Source: Dinochytrium kinnereticum (lineage: Eukaryota > Chytridiomycota > Chytridiomycetes > Chytridiales > Chytridiaceae). From it: a stretch of DNA of 33,006 nucleotides. Shown here in pieces: positions 11,043 through 21,131 of the stretch (within the stretch, counting starts at the first letter, position 1; the number at the start of each line of letters is the position of its first letter). Made by a program: the position numbers and the translations under genes. The DNA lies in contig JADGJT010000262.1 in NCBI GenBank assembly GCA_027604005.1, positions 696 through 33,701 of the forward strand, given 5' to 3'. Under the pieces are notes generated by a model. It saw only the letters and a list, made by a program, of their open reading frames with translations, had not been told where the DNA came from and did no database searches.

Positions 11043-11297
11043 TAATGACATTAATGACGGAGATCATTGGCAGGCGGAGGCGTTCCCATCTCCAGGCTTC
11101 TCCACCAACGTGACGCGTTTGTGAATGCTGTTATTGGCAACGCTCAGCCGCTGGGAATTGAAAAATAACGGCCCATTGTTGAAGGCGTCTGTCTCCCACC
11201 ATTCATACTACTGTTTCTTCACATCCCCAAAACCATTTGTCTTTTTCATTCCAAAAAAATATTCGACTTCCTTTCATCAGCGTTCTGCAGGCACGCA
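11043..11297. promoter_or_regulatory. Divergent promoter region, paxillin (-) and VOC protein (+)
   Basis: The two start codons lie 255 nt apart and point away from each other. The stretch holds a near-repeat of ATTAATGAC at 11041-11057, an ATTGG (CCAAT complement) element near 11132-11136, and a C/T-rich leader just before the VOC start. If paxillin instead starts at 10634, the shared region is about 660 nt. Confidence 0.5.
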
Positions 11298-11937
11298 ATG
11301 AGCATCACTGGGGTCCGCGGCTTCAACTACAACGTCTCGAACATGGACGAGTCTCTTCACTTTTATCGGGATATCCTTGGCCTTTCTCTAGAGAGCGCGG
11401 CTGACAGCATGGTCGTGGTCAAGGCTGGCCACACGCGGATCAGTCTCAATGAGAAGAACGCGTCAGTGCTAGAAATCGCATTGCATCCTCTTTTTTCTTG
11501 TTTCTATTCTACTTCCAGCATCTGAGCTGACTTGGGCCTTCAAAAAGACCTATCCACCGGATCCCCTTTGACGAAAGCGGCCATCATGCTGGAGGAACGC
11601 TCTCTTTGCAAGTGGTGGGGATGCATCACCTCGTGAAAAAGTTGAAGGAAAACGGGGTTCGATTCTTGACGGATGTGGAGCAAACCCCATGGTGAGTTTC
11701 CACATCAACCTGATTGTGTTAAGGCTGATTCCATATTGCGAATGCAGGGGCGATATGGCTGCTTTTGAGGATCCTGATGGTGAATATCTTGGTGCAGTCT
11801 GACCACCTTCTTTCTTGAGCTCACAAACAACTCTGTTATGTTCTGCAGGCAACATTCTCCGGCTGTACGAAGTTGTGAGTATTGATTGAGCGTGTGTTGA
11901 GCCAGTGTTGCTGACCCGTTGCTCACAGAAGGTCTAG
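11298..11937 (+). CDS. VOC superfamily (glyoxalase/bleomycin-resistance fold) protein
   Basis: A small vicinal-oxygen-chelate fold protein. Members include glyoxalases, dioxygenases and resistance proteins, and the substrate cannot be told from sequence. Five exons, 11298-11461, 11548-11691, 11747/8-11779, 11849-11874 and 11929-11937, give 124 residues, one complete two-module VOC unit. Diagnostic parts are the N-terminal strand-helix YNVSNMDESLHFYRDILGL, the central HHLVKKLKENGVRFL helix and the closing AAFEDPDGNILRLYEVKV, which carries the usual C-terminal metal-ligand Glu. The first ligand position, normally His in the opening strand, appears to be Asn (GFNYNV), so the metal site may be incomplete. 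The last exon codes for only two residues and a stop after a CTGAC branch point. The next gene starts 203 nt downstream on the same strand. Confidence 0.85.
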
Positions 11938-12089
11938 TCTTCAAGGAACGTCGTTTCGATTCAAGCTTCCAGCGCCCTCATTCATTCACCTGCTTATGCA
12001 GTTCATCCTTCAGCCTTTCTTTTTGAAGGGGAGGCCGTTACTGCCTCTCCTCTTGTTCATACTCCCTCCTCTGGGCATGCAATCACCCC

Positions 12090-12095
12090 AATAAA
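12090..12095 (+). terminator. Candidate poly(A) signal AATAAA for the VOC gene
   Basis: An exact AATAAA lies 153 nt after the VOC stop and about 45 nt before the next start codon. This is a signal match only; a transcript end has not been shown. Confidence 0.4.
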
Positions 12096-12140
12096 CAATT
12101 GTCATCACCAAACCTCTAAAAAAAAGAAAAGCACATAACA

Positions 12141-13449
12141 ATGAACTCCCTTCAAGACCGTATCCTTCATACCATCGCCCATCAGCATCACCATGCAGAA
12201 GGGGACGCCATGATCGGCGACGACCTGACGTCAGCCGACGACCTGGAAATGTCCGGCGACGATCACCTTCTCGAAGAAGACATGGACGAAACCGAGGAGA
12301 TGGTGGAAGAGATCCCTGAGCAAGAGCTCCTGGCTGAGATGGATAGAATGGAGGACAGCTTGACGATTGCACGAATGCTGTTCAATTCGACGGAATTGAA
12401 GATTCAGGATGGAAGTTGGAGGGATGTGAGGGTTGTTCCGAGGTTCAATGAGATTCTGATTCCTGGACCGATGGAGGCGAGTGAACCGTTTTCGTCGATG
12501 GAGTTTAGGGTGTTGCCGCAGACTGCTTTAGAGGCACTGTGGAGGCAGGGTTTTACGTTTGTGGATGGGTAAGCTTCGGTGGTGTTTGCTTTGTTTGCAT
12601 GGTTACTTGGGAATAGTGGATCGCATGAGTCGACGTGGAGTCCGTCATACACCATCGATCCCTGCAGCTAATTACTTCATATAATCACCAAAAAGTCTTC
12701 TTGATGCCACCATCGTCAATGACGCCAGGAACCGGGCAGTTCAGATGGCAAATGAAGGTCTTTTGATTCCAGCCTGCCAAGTCCGCATGGAAGATGACCC
12801 CTTCAGAGACCGAAAGGCTCGCGACGACGTTATCGCATGGTAATACTTTATCACATTCCTGATTTTTTAGTACTTCTCTGCTGTGTAATGGCTCTCGAGT
12901 CATGACTAAGACTTCCCTTCCTCTAACGCGTTCCTTGCCTTCAGGCTTCACCCTCAGGACCCACTTCACCCTGCACTGGCCACCGTAGTGGAGCTGATGA
13001 AGACGGTGCAGGCGGATTTGAAGCAGGTGATGTGGCTTCAAGGAGAGGCTGAGTACCAACTTGCACTTTACCGGGGCGACGGCGGTGGATACGAGGTAAG
13101 CCACCCGCATGATCGAATTTCCCGTCCCTCTACCTTGCACCCAACAGCAGCTTAACTCTCTAACCTTTGTGACATTTTGAAGCGCCACCGCGATGCCTTC
13201 CCCAACGACCAACCCAGCGACACCGAGCAACGAAGAGTCACGGCCATCCTTTACCTCACCTCCCCTTCTCCCTCGGCCATGGAATTCGACGGAAGCCTTA
13301 AAGTATATCGACCCCTGGATCACCCTTCTGGGATTGAGATTAATGCGGTCCCTGGAAGGCTGGTGCTGTTTTTGAGCGGGGTTGTGGATCATCAGGTTAT
13401 GCCGGTGTTTGGGGAGGAGAGGGTGGCGGTGACTGCTTGGATGCGGTGA
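12141..13449 (+). CDS. EGL9/PHD-like 2-oxoglutarate Fe(II) prolyl 4-hydroxylase
   Basis: EGL9-type enzymes hydroxylate prolines using O2, Fe(II) and 2-oxoglutarate; targets include HIF-alpha in animals and Skp1 in protists. Exons 12141-12568, 12696-12839, 12945-13095 and 13183-13449 give 329 residues. An acidic, His-containing N-terminus (residues ~1-75) precedes the catalytic region. LWRQGFTFVDG resembles the EGLN lead strand, RDDVIAWL the RGDKITWI segment, and LYRGDGGGYERHRD the YPGNGxGYVRHVD motif. Metal ligands are His243, Asp245 and His311 (VVDHQV); Arg321 should bind 2-oxoglutarate. The short C-terminus ends just after VAVTAWM. It could be a Skp1-type rather than a HIF-type hydroxylase, since fungi lack HIF. 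The acidic N-terminus takes the place of the MYND finger of animal EGLN1. It sits upstream of another 2-oxoglutarate oxygenase. Confidence 0.87.
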
Positions 13450-13929
13450 TCTCAATTTGCAATTGGGGGAGGTTTCCTGCCTCTTCGCTTTTGGAGTTGG
13501 TTCCTGTTGGGTGGCTTTCTCCGGTTTAATTTGATGATTATTTGCAGGCCGGGGGTGGGGGGTGGGGGTTGAGGTCTTTCAAGGTCCAAATGACCAGCGG
13601 CGCTTTTCTTCTTACATTCTGTTTGTTCATCTCATTGCGGGCTCATTGCACTTCTTTTGTTCCGTGGCGCGATTCATTCGATCTCTTTGCCATAATTATT
13701 GAAGCGAATGACGGTCTTTTTTTTCTCTTCTTCCACATACTGCTCTCCCTATCTGTGCGTCTCAATGGCAGTATTGCTGGCGACCGTGAACTTGTTCAAA
13801 GGACGCGTCGTGGGCCCAGTAGTATCCGAAGCACCACCAAACTCAAAAAATGATGCATGCGTCCAGTCGCGTCACATTGCAGACAAAGTCATTGCAATTT
13901 TTCGGATCCAACAGCCATCCATCCCAACG
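13450..13929. other. Intergenic: hydroxylase 3' end and JmjC gene leader
   Basis: A 480-nt gap. It begins with G/T-rich sequence (a G-run near 13550-13565) and turns T/C-rich towards the next start. An upstream ATG at 13708 is in frame with the JmjC protein and would add a ~74-residue hydrophobic N-terminus. I prefer the ATG at 13930 because the PPG-rich repeats begin there, but the longer form cannot be excluded. Confidence 0.5.
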
Positions 13930-16900
13930 ATGTCCTTTGCACCTCCTCCCGGCCCACCTCCTGAAGACGCCGTCACCGCCATGGCCTACGCTCCACCGCC
14001 TGGTGCCCCTCCTCCGCTTTCAGGAGGGGACATGAGCTTTGCTCCCCCTCCCGGCCCCCCACCAGCCGACGCTCCATCGCCCTTTGAACTGGCTGAGATG
14101 GCCAGAAAGAAGCACCTTGGCCACTTTTCAGCGTTGACCGACGTGCTGATCCACGGCATCATCGCAACGCTTGACGCAAAGTCATTGACGACGTTGTCGA
14201 GGGTCAACAAGACGTTTTACATCTTTGCGAGGGACGATTCAGTGTGGAGGAGCCTGTGCATTCGTGCTTATTCCACCCCAAAGTCAATGCCATCCGAGTT
14301 GAAGAAGAAGAAGTTGGCTGAGGCTGGACTTGTTGGAGAGGAGCCTGTGTTGAGCTTTAAGGGGAACTGGAGGTTCACATATTATTTTCCGGCAAAGACG
14401 CTCGGGGAAGACCAGGCGGCACGCCTTGAGAGAGCCAGATCGATCCGCGCGAGCCCCATCACGCCGCCCTTCTTTTCCGACTTTCTTTATAACAAGGCCG
14501 TGAGGAACAACATGAATCTCGGCGCGTTCGTTCCAGATTTCGGGTCGGGAACATGTGTCTCGGTTCCAGTGGTGAACGACAAGAAGAAGAAGGAGAACGC
14601 TGCTCAGGAGTTTCGTAAACGGTTTGACGCAACCTCCACCCCTGTTCTTATTAAAGGTGGATTTGAGTATGATGCCGAGTCTTGGGGGTTGGAGAACTTG
14701 AAGAAGAAGTTTGGGACTCATCGGTTTTCCATTGGCACAGAGGAACCGTCTTACCTTCATCATGGGGCTGCTTCTGAGCCAATGTTGGTGGACATGGCTT
14801 TTGAAGACTATCTGGAATATATGAAGACCCAGTCGGATGAGTGCCCGCTTTACGTCTTTGATGGGAGCTACGGAGAGAAAGCTCCGGAGATGCTCTCTTA
14901 CTACAAGGTACGATGCTGCCTTCTTTCCTCATTTTTGAGATGCTATCACCCGCCCTCTTCTCGTTTCTGAGGGGCCATGCGTCACCTCGAGAGGTTGATA
15001 CGGCAATATCTTTGCGGCCTGAGCTATGGACACACAGACCAAAACCGCTTCCTTTACGATTCCCGTTCTCGCACTCCACCTCTCACAGCATAATTCTAAC
15101 GTCTTCCCATCCCGCACCGCCAGACCCCACGCTTCTTCGAAGAAGACTTCCTCTCCGTCCTAGGCGACCGTCGCCCCCCCTACCGGTGGATCGTGGCCGG
15201 ACCCGCTCGTTCCGGTGCCTCCTGGCACGTTGATCCCCTTTACACCTCAGCATGGAACGCGCTTGTGACCGGTCGAAAGAGGTGGTGTTTGTACCCTCCC
15301 ACCATGGTTCCTCCAGGAGTCGTTGTGGAGAGCGGGAAGAAGGGATTTGACGCTCCGTCAGCGCTGCATTGGTTTTTGGATGTGTACCCGAGGATTCCTT
15401 TGGAGTATAAACCGCTTGAGATTGTGCAGGAGGCTGGTGATGTTATTTTTGTGCCTGCCGGGTGGTGGCATGCGGTTTTGAATTTGGATGAGGTCAACGT
15501 TGCGGTTACTCAGGTAAGGGCCTTTGTTGGCGTTTTGCCCTGTCAATTGATGTCTGATTTTATTATGGTATGGCTGACGACTTGCAGAATTTTGTTGGTG
15601 AGGCCAACTTGGAGAAACTCCTTGCCGAGCTTCTGATGCAAAAACAGATCAAGGTGAAAACGCACCCCCTTTCTCACTCTCACCCACCCCCCTCACACAC
15701 ACACTCTTTCTTTTTGCACACCACCACCAACACTAAACGCCCACCCCTTCTTTCTGCCAAACCCCCCAACAGAACTTTGAAGAGCTCCGTGGACTTCTCA
15801 CCGCCGCCAAACCCGAACTCCGGCCGGCATTCCTTCACATCCATCATCTCTTTGGCGAGGTCAAGGACCCACTAATTATCGCGGAGGGCTGCGGATCGCG
15901 AGCAGAGTACTTTGACAGCTTTAACAATCTGAGACTTTGGATGCCGAGGATTGCGGAGGTTTGGAGGAGGGAGTTTGAGGGTGAGATGGTACCTGGATTT
16001 GGGGAGGTGTTTCCGATTCAGGGGGGGAGTAACCCGGTATGTTGCTCATAGTTTTTCTTGTTATTTTTTTTTTATTTTTTTATTTTTTGGCGGAGTAGGG
16101 GGGTGGGTATTTTGCTTGTTGCTTTATATTTACTATTGGGTTGATGGGGATATTCTATGAATTAATGTGCCTCGGGGAGGAGGATTTTCCTTCATCCAAC
16201 TTCATTGAACTAACTTTCTGTCTGCATATCTGGGAAAACTAAAACACAAAGGTCTTTCTCCACCCCGCGACGAGCCGTATTCTCAAGTTCTACGCGCACC
16301 TGGACGGCGGCCTGACGACCCACGCCGTCGAATCCTACGTCCTTCAAGCCATGACGCAAGCCGAAGACCCTAAAGTCCGATCCAGCGTCCCGAGGCTGAT
16401 CCGATCGGGGCGACTCCTCGATGAGGCGGTGGACGAAAAGGGCGTGACGGTCGCAGAAGGAAAATGGTCATGGCCCTTTATCATCATGTCCCGGTTGGGT
16501 GGTGACGAGCATATCCCTATTGGGGGATGGGAATGGAAGGTTCGGGCTACGGCTGCTGATGAGGAGGAAGGTGCTGAGAAGGAGTTGAGGAAGAGGACTC
16601 GGGCAGTAGGGGAGGAGGAGGGGGAGACGCAGGTTGAGAAGCAGGATATCAGTGATCATTGGGCAAACACTGTGAAATGGATCGCCGAGACGCTCAAGAG
16701 CTTGCACGCTGTTCGCCCTGAGGCTGTCACGGTCAAAGGGTCCAACCCGAAGGATAGGAGGGTCTATAAGACTTTTGTTCGCAGTCGCATCGAGGGATGC
16801 TTGATGAGACACAAGGAGCTTGGATCGCTTCCCAAACACCTCTTGGATGAGATTGAGAGCCGTCTTCCAGAATTTGAGGCTCTTGCGCTGTCGGAGCTTG

Positions 16901-17373
16901 AATCTCTTGGCCCTGATTGCGTGTTCACCGCAGGACTGCTGCATGGAGACATGAACCCCGGGAATGTTCTCGGAACCTTTACCGTTGACGAGCCAGCCAC
17001 GGCGGACGCCCCGAAAGTGCCAGCGACATTCAAGCCCCAGTTCCTGATTGATTTTGGTGACGCCCTCGCGTCGGAGGAGGGTGCGGGTGGGATTGACGCG
17101 CTTTGGGATCTGGGAGGGACGTATGTTGGGATCTTGAAGTGCCAACCGCAGATGCTGGACGCATTGATGAACGCTTACACTGGGGGGCGGTGGAGCGCGG
17201 CGGATGTTGCGGCGAGGATGAGGTTGAGGGAGAGGATGCTTGTGCTCACGCTTGTGTGTGGCCATCATGGGTATATTCGGTATGCGGTGAGGGCTGCAGG
17301 GGGCACCAAGAGGCTTGAGGCAGAGGGGATTACCTGGGAGAGACTTGTTGGTGAGTTGTTTGGGAGGCATTAG
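13930..17373 (+). CDS. F-box + JMJD6-type JmjC oxygenase + APH-like kinase fusion protein
   Basis: Five exons (13930-14907, 15124-15513, 15588-15653, 15773-16036, 16252-17373) give 939 residues with three domains. Residues 1-50 hold three APPPGxPPP repeats. An F-box-like helix bundle spans ~64-110 (DVLIHGIIATLDAKSLTTLS ... VWRSLC). A JmjC domain follows, very close to JMJD6: His361/Asp363 (SWHVDPLYTSAWNAL) and His442 (VPAGWWHAVLNL) would bind iron, with TGRKRWCLYPP between. The C-terminal ~370 residues resemble aminoglycoside/choline kinases: HGDMNPGN (Asp799 as catalytic base) and IDFGDA (Asp833 for Mg). JMJD6 hydroxylates lysines in splicing proteins. An F-box suggests an SCF ubiquitin-ligase link. 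A plant protein, Arabidopsis JMJ21, has the same domain order as I recall it, so the fusion may be ancient. The kinase substrate is unknown. Domain calls are sure; the roles are inference. Confidence 0.9.
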
Positions 17374-17511
17374 GTGGAGCATGCGAGATGTTTATCTGGC
17401 GTGCATTGTTCCGGTTGATTGTTTTCTTCAGTGCTGGATGAGATGCACTGAAAGGTTGACGAATCTTTCTGTGGATGTCTTGACTATGCCGTTGGGTATT
17501 TTCCAAAACCA

Positions 17512-17517
17512 AATAAA
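17512..17517 (+). terminator. Candidate poly(A) signal AATAAA for the JmjC-kinase gene
   Basis: An exact AATAAA stands 138 nt after the stop, in a sequence that turns AT-rich. It is the nearest downstream match on the gene strand. Confidence 0.4.
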
Positions 17518-17620
17518 AACAACCACCACCATAACTATTCTTTCACAGTGTTCACCACCTACATTAATATTAATAGCATGGACCAGCAGAAGGTTGTGAG
17601 GAGATGAATGTTAAGTAATA

Positions 17621-17724
17621 ACCATATATTCATGGATATGCATATAATATTCATGGATATTCATGGAGATATGCTCAATAGTAAAACACTAATAGCATCA
17701 GCCCAACAACTAATATTCATCGAT
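17621..17724 (+). repeat. Imperfect repeats of an ATATTCATGGATAT word
   Basis: ATATTCATGGATAT occurs near 17625-17638 and 17646-17659, with shorter or altered forms next to them (ATTCATGGAGAT; ATATTCATCGATAT near 17710-17723). The core is near-palindromic (ATCCATGGAT-like), so it could form small hairpins or act as a binding site. It lies between genes. Confidence 0.6.
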
Positions 17725-17987
17725 ATTTGCTCACTGAAAGATTTCTCTTGTGCGAGGTGCCGCAAAGATCTTATCAGTTGTGCAACCGCCAACGTCACCC
17801 AGCGGCCGTGTCTGATTGGTCCGTGCTGCTTCACATGGGCTGGCTGTGCGTAAATTCTCCTAGAACAAAACCCATCTGCTGCAGGTGCAAGTCTGGGGCT
17901 CACCCTGTGCGATTTCTCAGTCCGTCTCCAGCGACACCCCTCCTCACCGTCAACATCCTCACCTCCGCTCCTCTGAAAAAGACGCAC

Positions 17988-18191
17988 ATGCCCATCCTCA
18001 GGCCATCATCGTCATCGTCGCTGCGCTTCATGCGCTTCATCGCAACCACCACCACCACCTCCTCCCCATCTGCTCCAACCTCGGCAGCAGGATCCACCTC
18101 CGCATCCTCGCCCTGGCGGTCCGCAAAACTCATCACCTCATCCTCCATCGCTGGAGTGGTGCTCTACACCATCGTCTCAGAGTTCAAGTGA
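17988..18191 (+). CDS. Possible small protein with presequence-like start and one membrane segment
   Basis: A 67-residue frame in one exon. The N-terminus is Arg/Ser/Thr-rich without acids (RPSSSSSLRFMRFIATTTTT), like a mitochondrial targeting peptide. The C-terminus has one hydrophobic stretch (LITSSSIAGVVLYTIV) ending in SEFK, the layout of small inner-membrane proteins. An ATTGG element lies ~170 nt upstream. The middle is Ser/Ala/Thr low complexity, so a chance frame is quite possible. The frame remains open upstream to 17727, but with sequence that does not look like protein. No homologue recognised. Confidence 0.3.
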   Translation: MPILRPSSSSSLRFMRFIATTTTTSSPSAPTSAAGSTSASSPWRSAKLITSSSIAGVVLYTIVSEFK

Positions 18192-19376
18192 TTGCTTTCT
18201 TTTTTCTTTTTTTTTTTTGGCTCTTTTGCCAGGGTGGGTTACCCCCCATCGATCGATCGCCGCTTGTCCTTGAATTTTTGGCTGGGTTCATCACTCTCAT
18301 GTCATGTCATGATCTCGGGTCTGCAACGCGGTCGGTGGCGATAGGTTCAAGAAATGAGCGGGGCCGTCTTTGATTATGTTTGGCGGTGTGGGTTTTATTT
18401 TATGCCTTTATATTTTTTTCTTTCTTCATCCTCCAAAGTTGGTTTTGCTGTTCATGTCTTGATGGGGGCCTCATACAATGACGTGACTCTCGTTCCTCCT
18501 TCCGCACTATTCCCATCTTCTTCCCTTCATCCATCTCCCACCTCTTTATTCACCTACATGCAGTGCATTTTACAGTCATCATTGTTTGTTGCTTTGGTTG
18601 AGAATTTCCAACCGGCCCGGTCCTTTTTTTCTTCTTCTTATTTATGTACCCCGAAGAAACCGCAATAATTTTAAAATGATAATGACCTGACGACTTTGCT
18701 TCTCCTCTGACACTGAGCTCTATTTTTAATTACTGGTATGGGGTGTAAAGAAGAAGGCTGGCAGAAAAGGATTATATAAAATAAAAAAAAGGAAACTGAA
18801 GGAGCTTTACAGGAATTCGAGATCGTGAAATGAAAATGTCGTTGGGTTAAAAGAAAAAAGAAAAAGAAAACAAGATAAAGAAGAAAAAAAAAAAGAAAAG
18901 GGAAAAAAAGAGGTAGAAAATAGACAGGTTCAGGAGACGCGTGCAAGCGACAGGAAGTTCTTTTCAGGCAATGCAAGGAATGGTCGATGGCCTGTTGGTT
19001 ACCTTCGCAAGCTGTGACAACTGACCAGGAGGTATCGTTACAAAAATCTCAAGCAAGATGCAGCAGATAAAGCTAATCCACAAATATCCACAAAGCAAAA
19101 GCGTGGGGAGAGGGAGGAAATAAATGCCAAAACACCTCAAGAGACAAAAAAAAAAAAAAGAAAGAACAAAATACAAAAAGGGCCCACCACACCAAGCAAC
19201 CAAAAAAAAAAAAAGTCGGACAAAAACTCAAAAAGGACTACTTTTCAGGTCATTAAAATGCAGAAGAGGCCTTTTGCCGTTCACCCATCACCCCCTCCCA
19301 AATGCCAAACCCGAAAAGAAAGAAGAAAAAAAAGAAAAAAAAAAGGGGCAGCAAACAACCCCCCCTGAAAATCCTC
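18192..19376. other. Intergenic, homopolymer-rich, no gene called
   Basis: About 1.2 kb between the possible small gene and the stop of the VTT-domain gene. It holds T-rich then A-rich tracts (18201-18220, 18780-18910, 19147-19160, 19201-19215, 19320-19346). One minus-strand frame (19203-18964) encodes a hydrophobic stretch and ends at a possible donor, but it matches nothing I know and starts in T-tract, so I leave it out. Confidence 0.45.
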
Positions 19377-20903
19377 TCACCCCACCAAAGTCCCCCTCAA
19401 ATTCCTCTCATGCATCTCCAACCTCTCCCTCACAACCTCCTCAACCTCCTCACTCTCCCCTCTCTCAGGCGACGCCAACCCACCCCCCTCACTCAACAAC
19501 ACATTCTCCTCATCCCGATCATCCAACCCAGCGTTCCTTATCGCCCTCCGAAGCAAGTGAGTCAAATAAATGAATCCCCCTATCGCCGCCACAAGCCCTC
19601 CAACCATGACCGCTATCTCCACCGGTGAAGTGATGGCCGGCGAGCCGTCGGGGTTCCTTTTCGAGCCACCCCCAATGTCGGCGAGGGATTGGAGGGTGGA
19701 GCCCACGTAGATGTGGATGAGGTTCTTGAAGGCTGCTATGGCGGTTGCGGTGGCGTAGCGGGGGAGTGAGATGGATGTGGTGGAGAAGATGACGTTCATG
19801 ATGCCGAATCTGTTTTTTGTTCGATGAGCAGGGTGAGTGGTATGAATCTTCGCGAAAGTGTTTGAACCACTTACGGATACGGTGCCAAGCGGATAAGTAT
19901 GATGAGCTACAAAAAAAGTCACGGACAGACAAAAGCGAAGAAGCGTTAAAAAAAAACAAAAAAACCAATACACAGTACAAACAAAACCACCAAAACCCCT
20001 ACCTTCAACCCCCCCTGCTCAATCGCATCCTCAACAACCTTCAACTTGGGATACTTATCCAACAAATACCCCCGGTAATGCGTCCCCAAAAACCTTCTAG
20101 CCCCCAAAAAGCACAGCACGCCACCAGCCACAGCCCCCATATACGCCGGGACAAACCCATACGGAAATCCAAAGATGAATCCACACATGACAAGAGAGGT
20201 GCCGTAACCTAGATTAATGGTATGAAGAGGATAAGGATAGAGGAAAACACGAGGAAAACGTGGGATGTTGTTACCTATCATAGGAGGAAAGCAGGTTGCA
20301 AAGACTATTGAGCCCATTATGAGAGCACCGCTGAATAAAGAGAGACGATTAGAAAAAAAAGCGTGCGTCAAGAAGAATGGCGACGTGAAGGAGGAATGTT
20401 GGCCATCTCATCCCACCACAAAAAGGGACTTTGAACAAAAAAAAAAAAAACAGAAACGGTTGAATCCAATAAAACAAAAAAAGCAAACAAAAAACAACAC
20501 TCAACCTGAACCCCATCTCCCTTATCCTCGCACAAAACTCCATCAAAGGAGGTATAATCCGATCATGGAACCCCCAAATCAACGCCCCCAACAAAACAGT
20601 CACGCCCGCAATAACCCACAAAGCCACCCACTTGACCGAAAAGAAATCCGCCAAAACTCCACCACACCGTCTCCCAAACCCATCTCTCTTCCCATCAACA
20701 GCATCATTCAGTCGTCTAACAGAGCTGCGATCTTCCAGGTCCTCCTCCTCCTCCTCCTCCTCATCATCATCATGGACGGACGGATGAATGTCTTCACGAT
20801 GAGCTGCTGGAGCGAGGGTGATGGCGATGGTTGCGTGTGTGGGTTGAATGGCGGGATGGCCGTCCTGCGGCGGTGGTGGTGGTGCGTCGTCGTCGTTGTT
20901 CAT
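19377..20903 (-). CDS. TVP38: TVP38/TMEM64 family (VTT domain) membrane protein
   Basis: VTT-domain proteins sit in Golgi, ER or related membranes; relatives include yeast Tvp38 and the scramblases TMEM41B and VMP1. Exons 20903-20506, 20330-20275, 20208-20003, 19906-19875 and 19809-19377 give 374 residues. The cytosolic N-terminus has a Pro run and a nine-residue Glu run. Membrane segments begin near residue 95 (WVALWVIAGVTVLLGALIWG). The VTT core follows: GALIMGSIVFATCFPPMIG, then YGTSLVMCGFIFGFPYG with a Gly-rich helix, and LIILIRLAPYPFGIMNVIF, whose RLxPxPxxxxN pattern is typical. A further membrane segment lies near residue 300 (EIAVMVGGLVAAIGGFIYLT), and the tail is acidic. The ATG at 20903 is the last before the Pro run; upstream in-frame sequence is poly-Lys-like and unlikely to be translated. 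The family is sure; Tvp38 orthology over other family members is likely. Confidence 0.88.
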
Positions 20904-21131
20904 CTGAGCATGGGACCGAGACGAGAGTAGTGCAACGTTTGAATTTGTGTATTGAAGTTTTGAGGTTTTTTTTTTTTTTGGTTGGGGGGAGAGGAGAACA
21001 AAGGACTTTTGCACAAAGACACAATTGGAGAGGAAAGGGAAAAGGCGAATCGCGCGTAAGATGGTCAGGGACGGGTCTGTGAATCAGATACGTGGAATGA
21101 ATACGCGACCTTTGATGTTGACCAACACCCG

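Larger units (their letters stand above)
17374..17987. other. Intergenic, AT-rich then GC-richer
   Basis: Holds the JmjC gene's 3' flank, an AT-rich block with recurring ATATTCATGGATAT-like words (17621-17724), and then a more GC-rich part with an ATTGG element near 17815-17819 that could serve a promoter. Open frames here lack family features. Confidence 0.45.

Noticed and set aside
12685..13455. 256-residue minus-strand frame opposite the prolyl hydroxylase
   Set aside because: It crosses three well-defined introns and the HxD exon of the plus-strand gene; no motif of its own.
16468..17382. 304-residue minus-strand frame opposite the JmjC-kinase gene
   Set aside because: It lies wholly antisense to the kinase exon, whose HGD and DFG motifs prove the plus strand is coding.
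18964..19203. Minus-strand hydrophobic frame ending near a possible GTAACC donor
   Set aside because: It begins in a T-tract and matches no family; a single unsupported exon is not enough.
20265..20930. 221-residue plus-strand frame opposite the VTT-domain gene
   Set aside because: Lys/Gln/Pro-rich by-product of A-tracts and of the antisense membrane exon.
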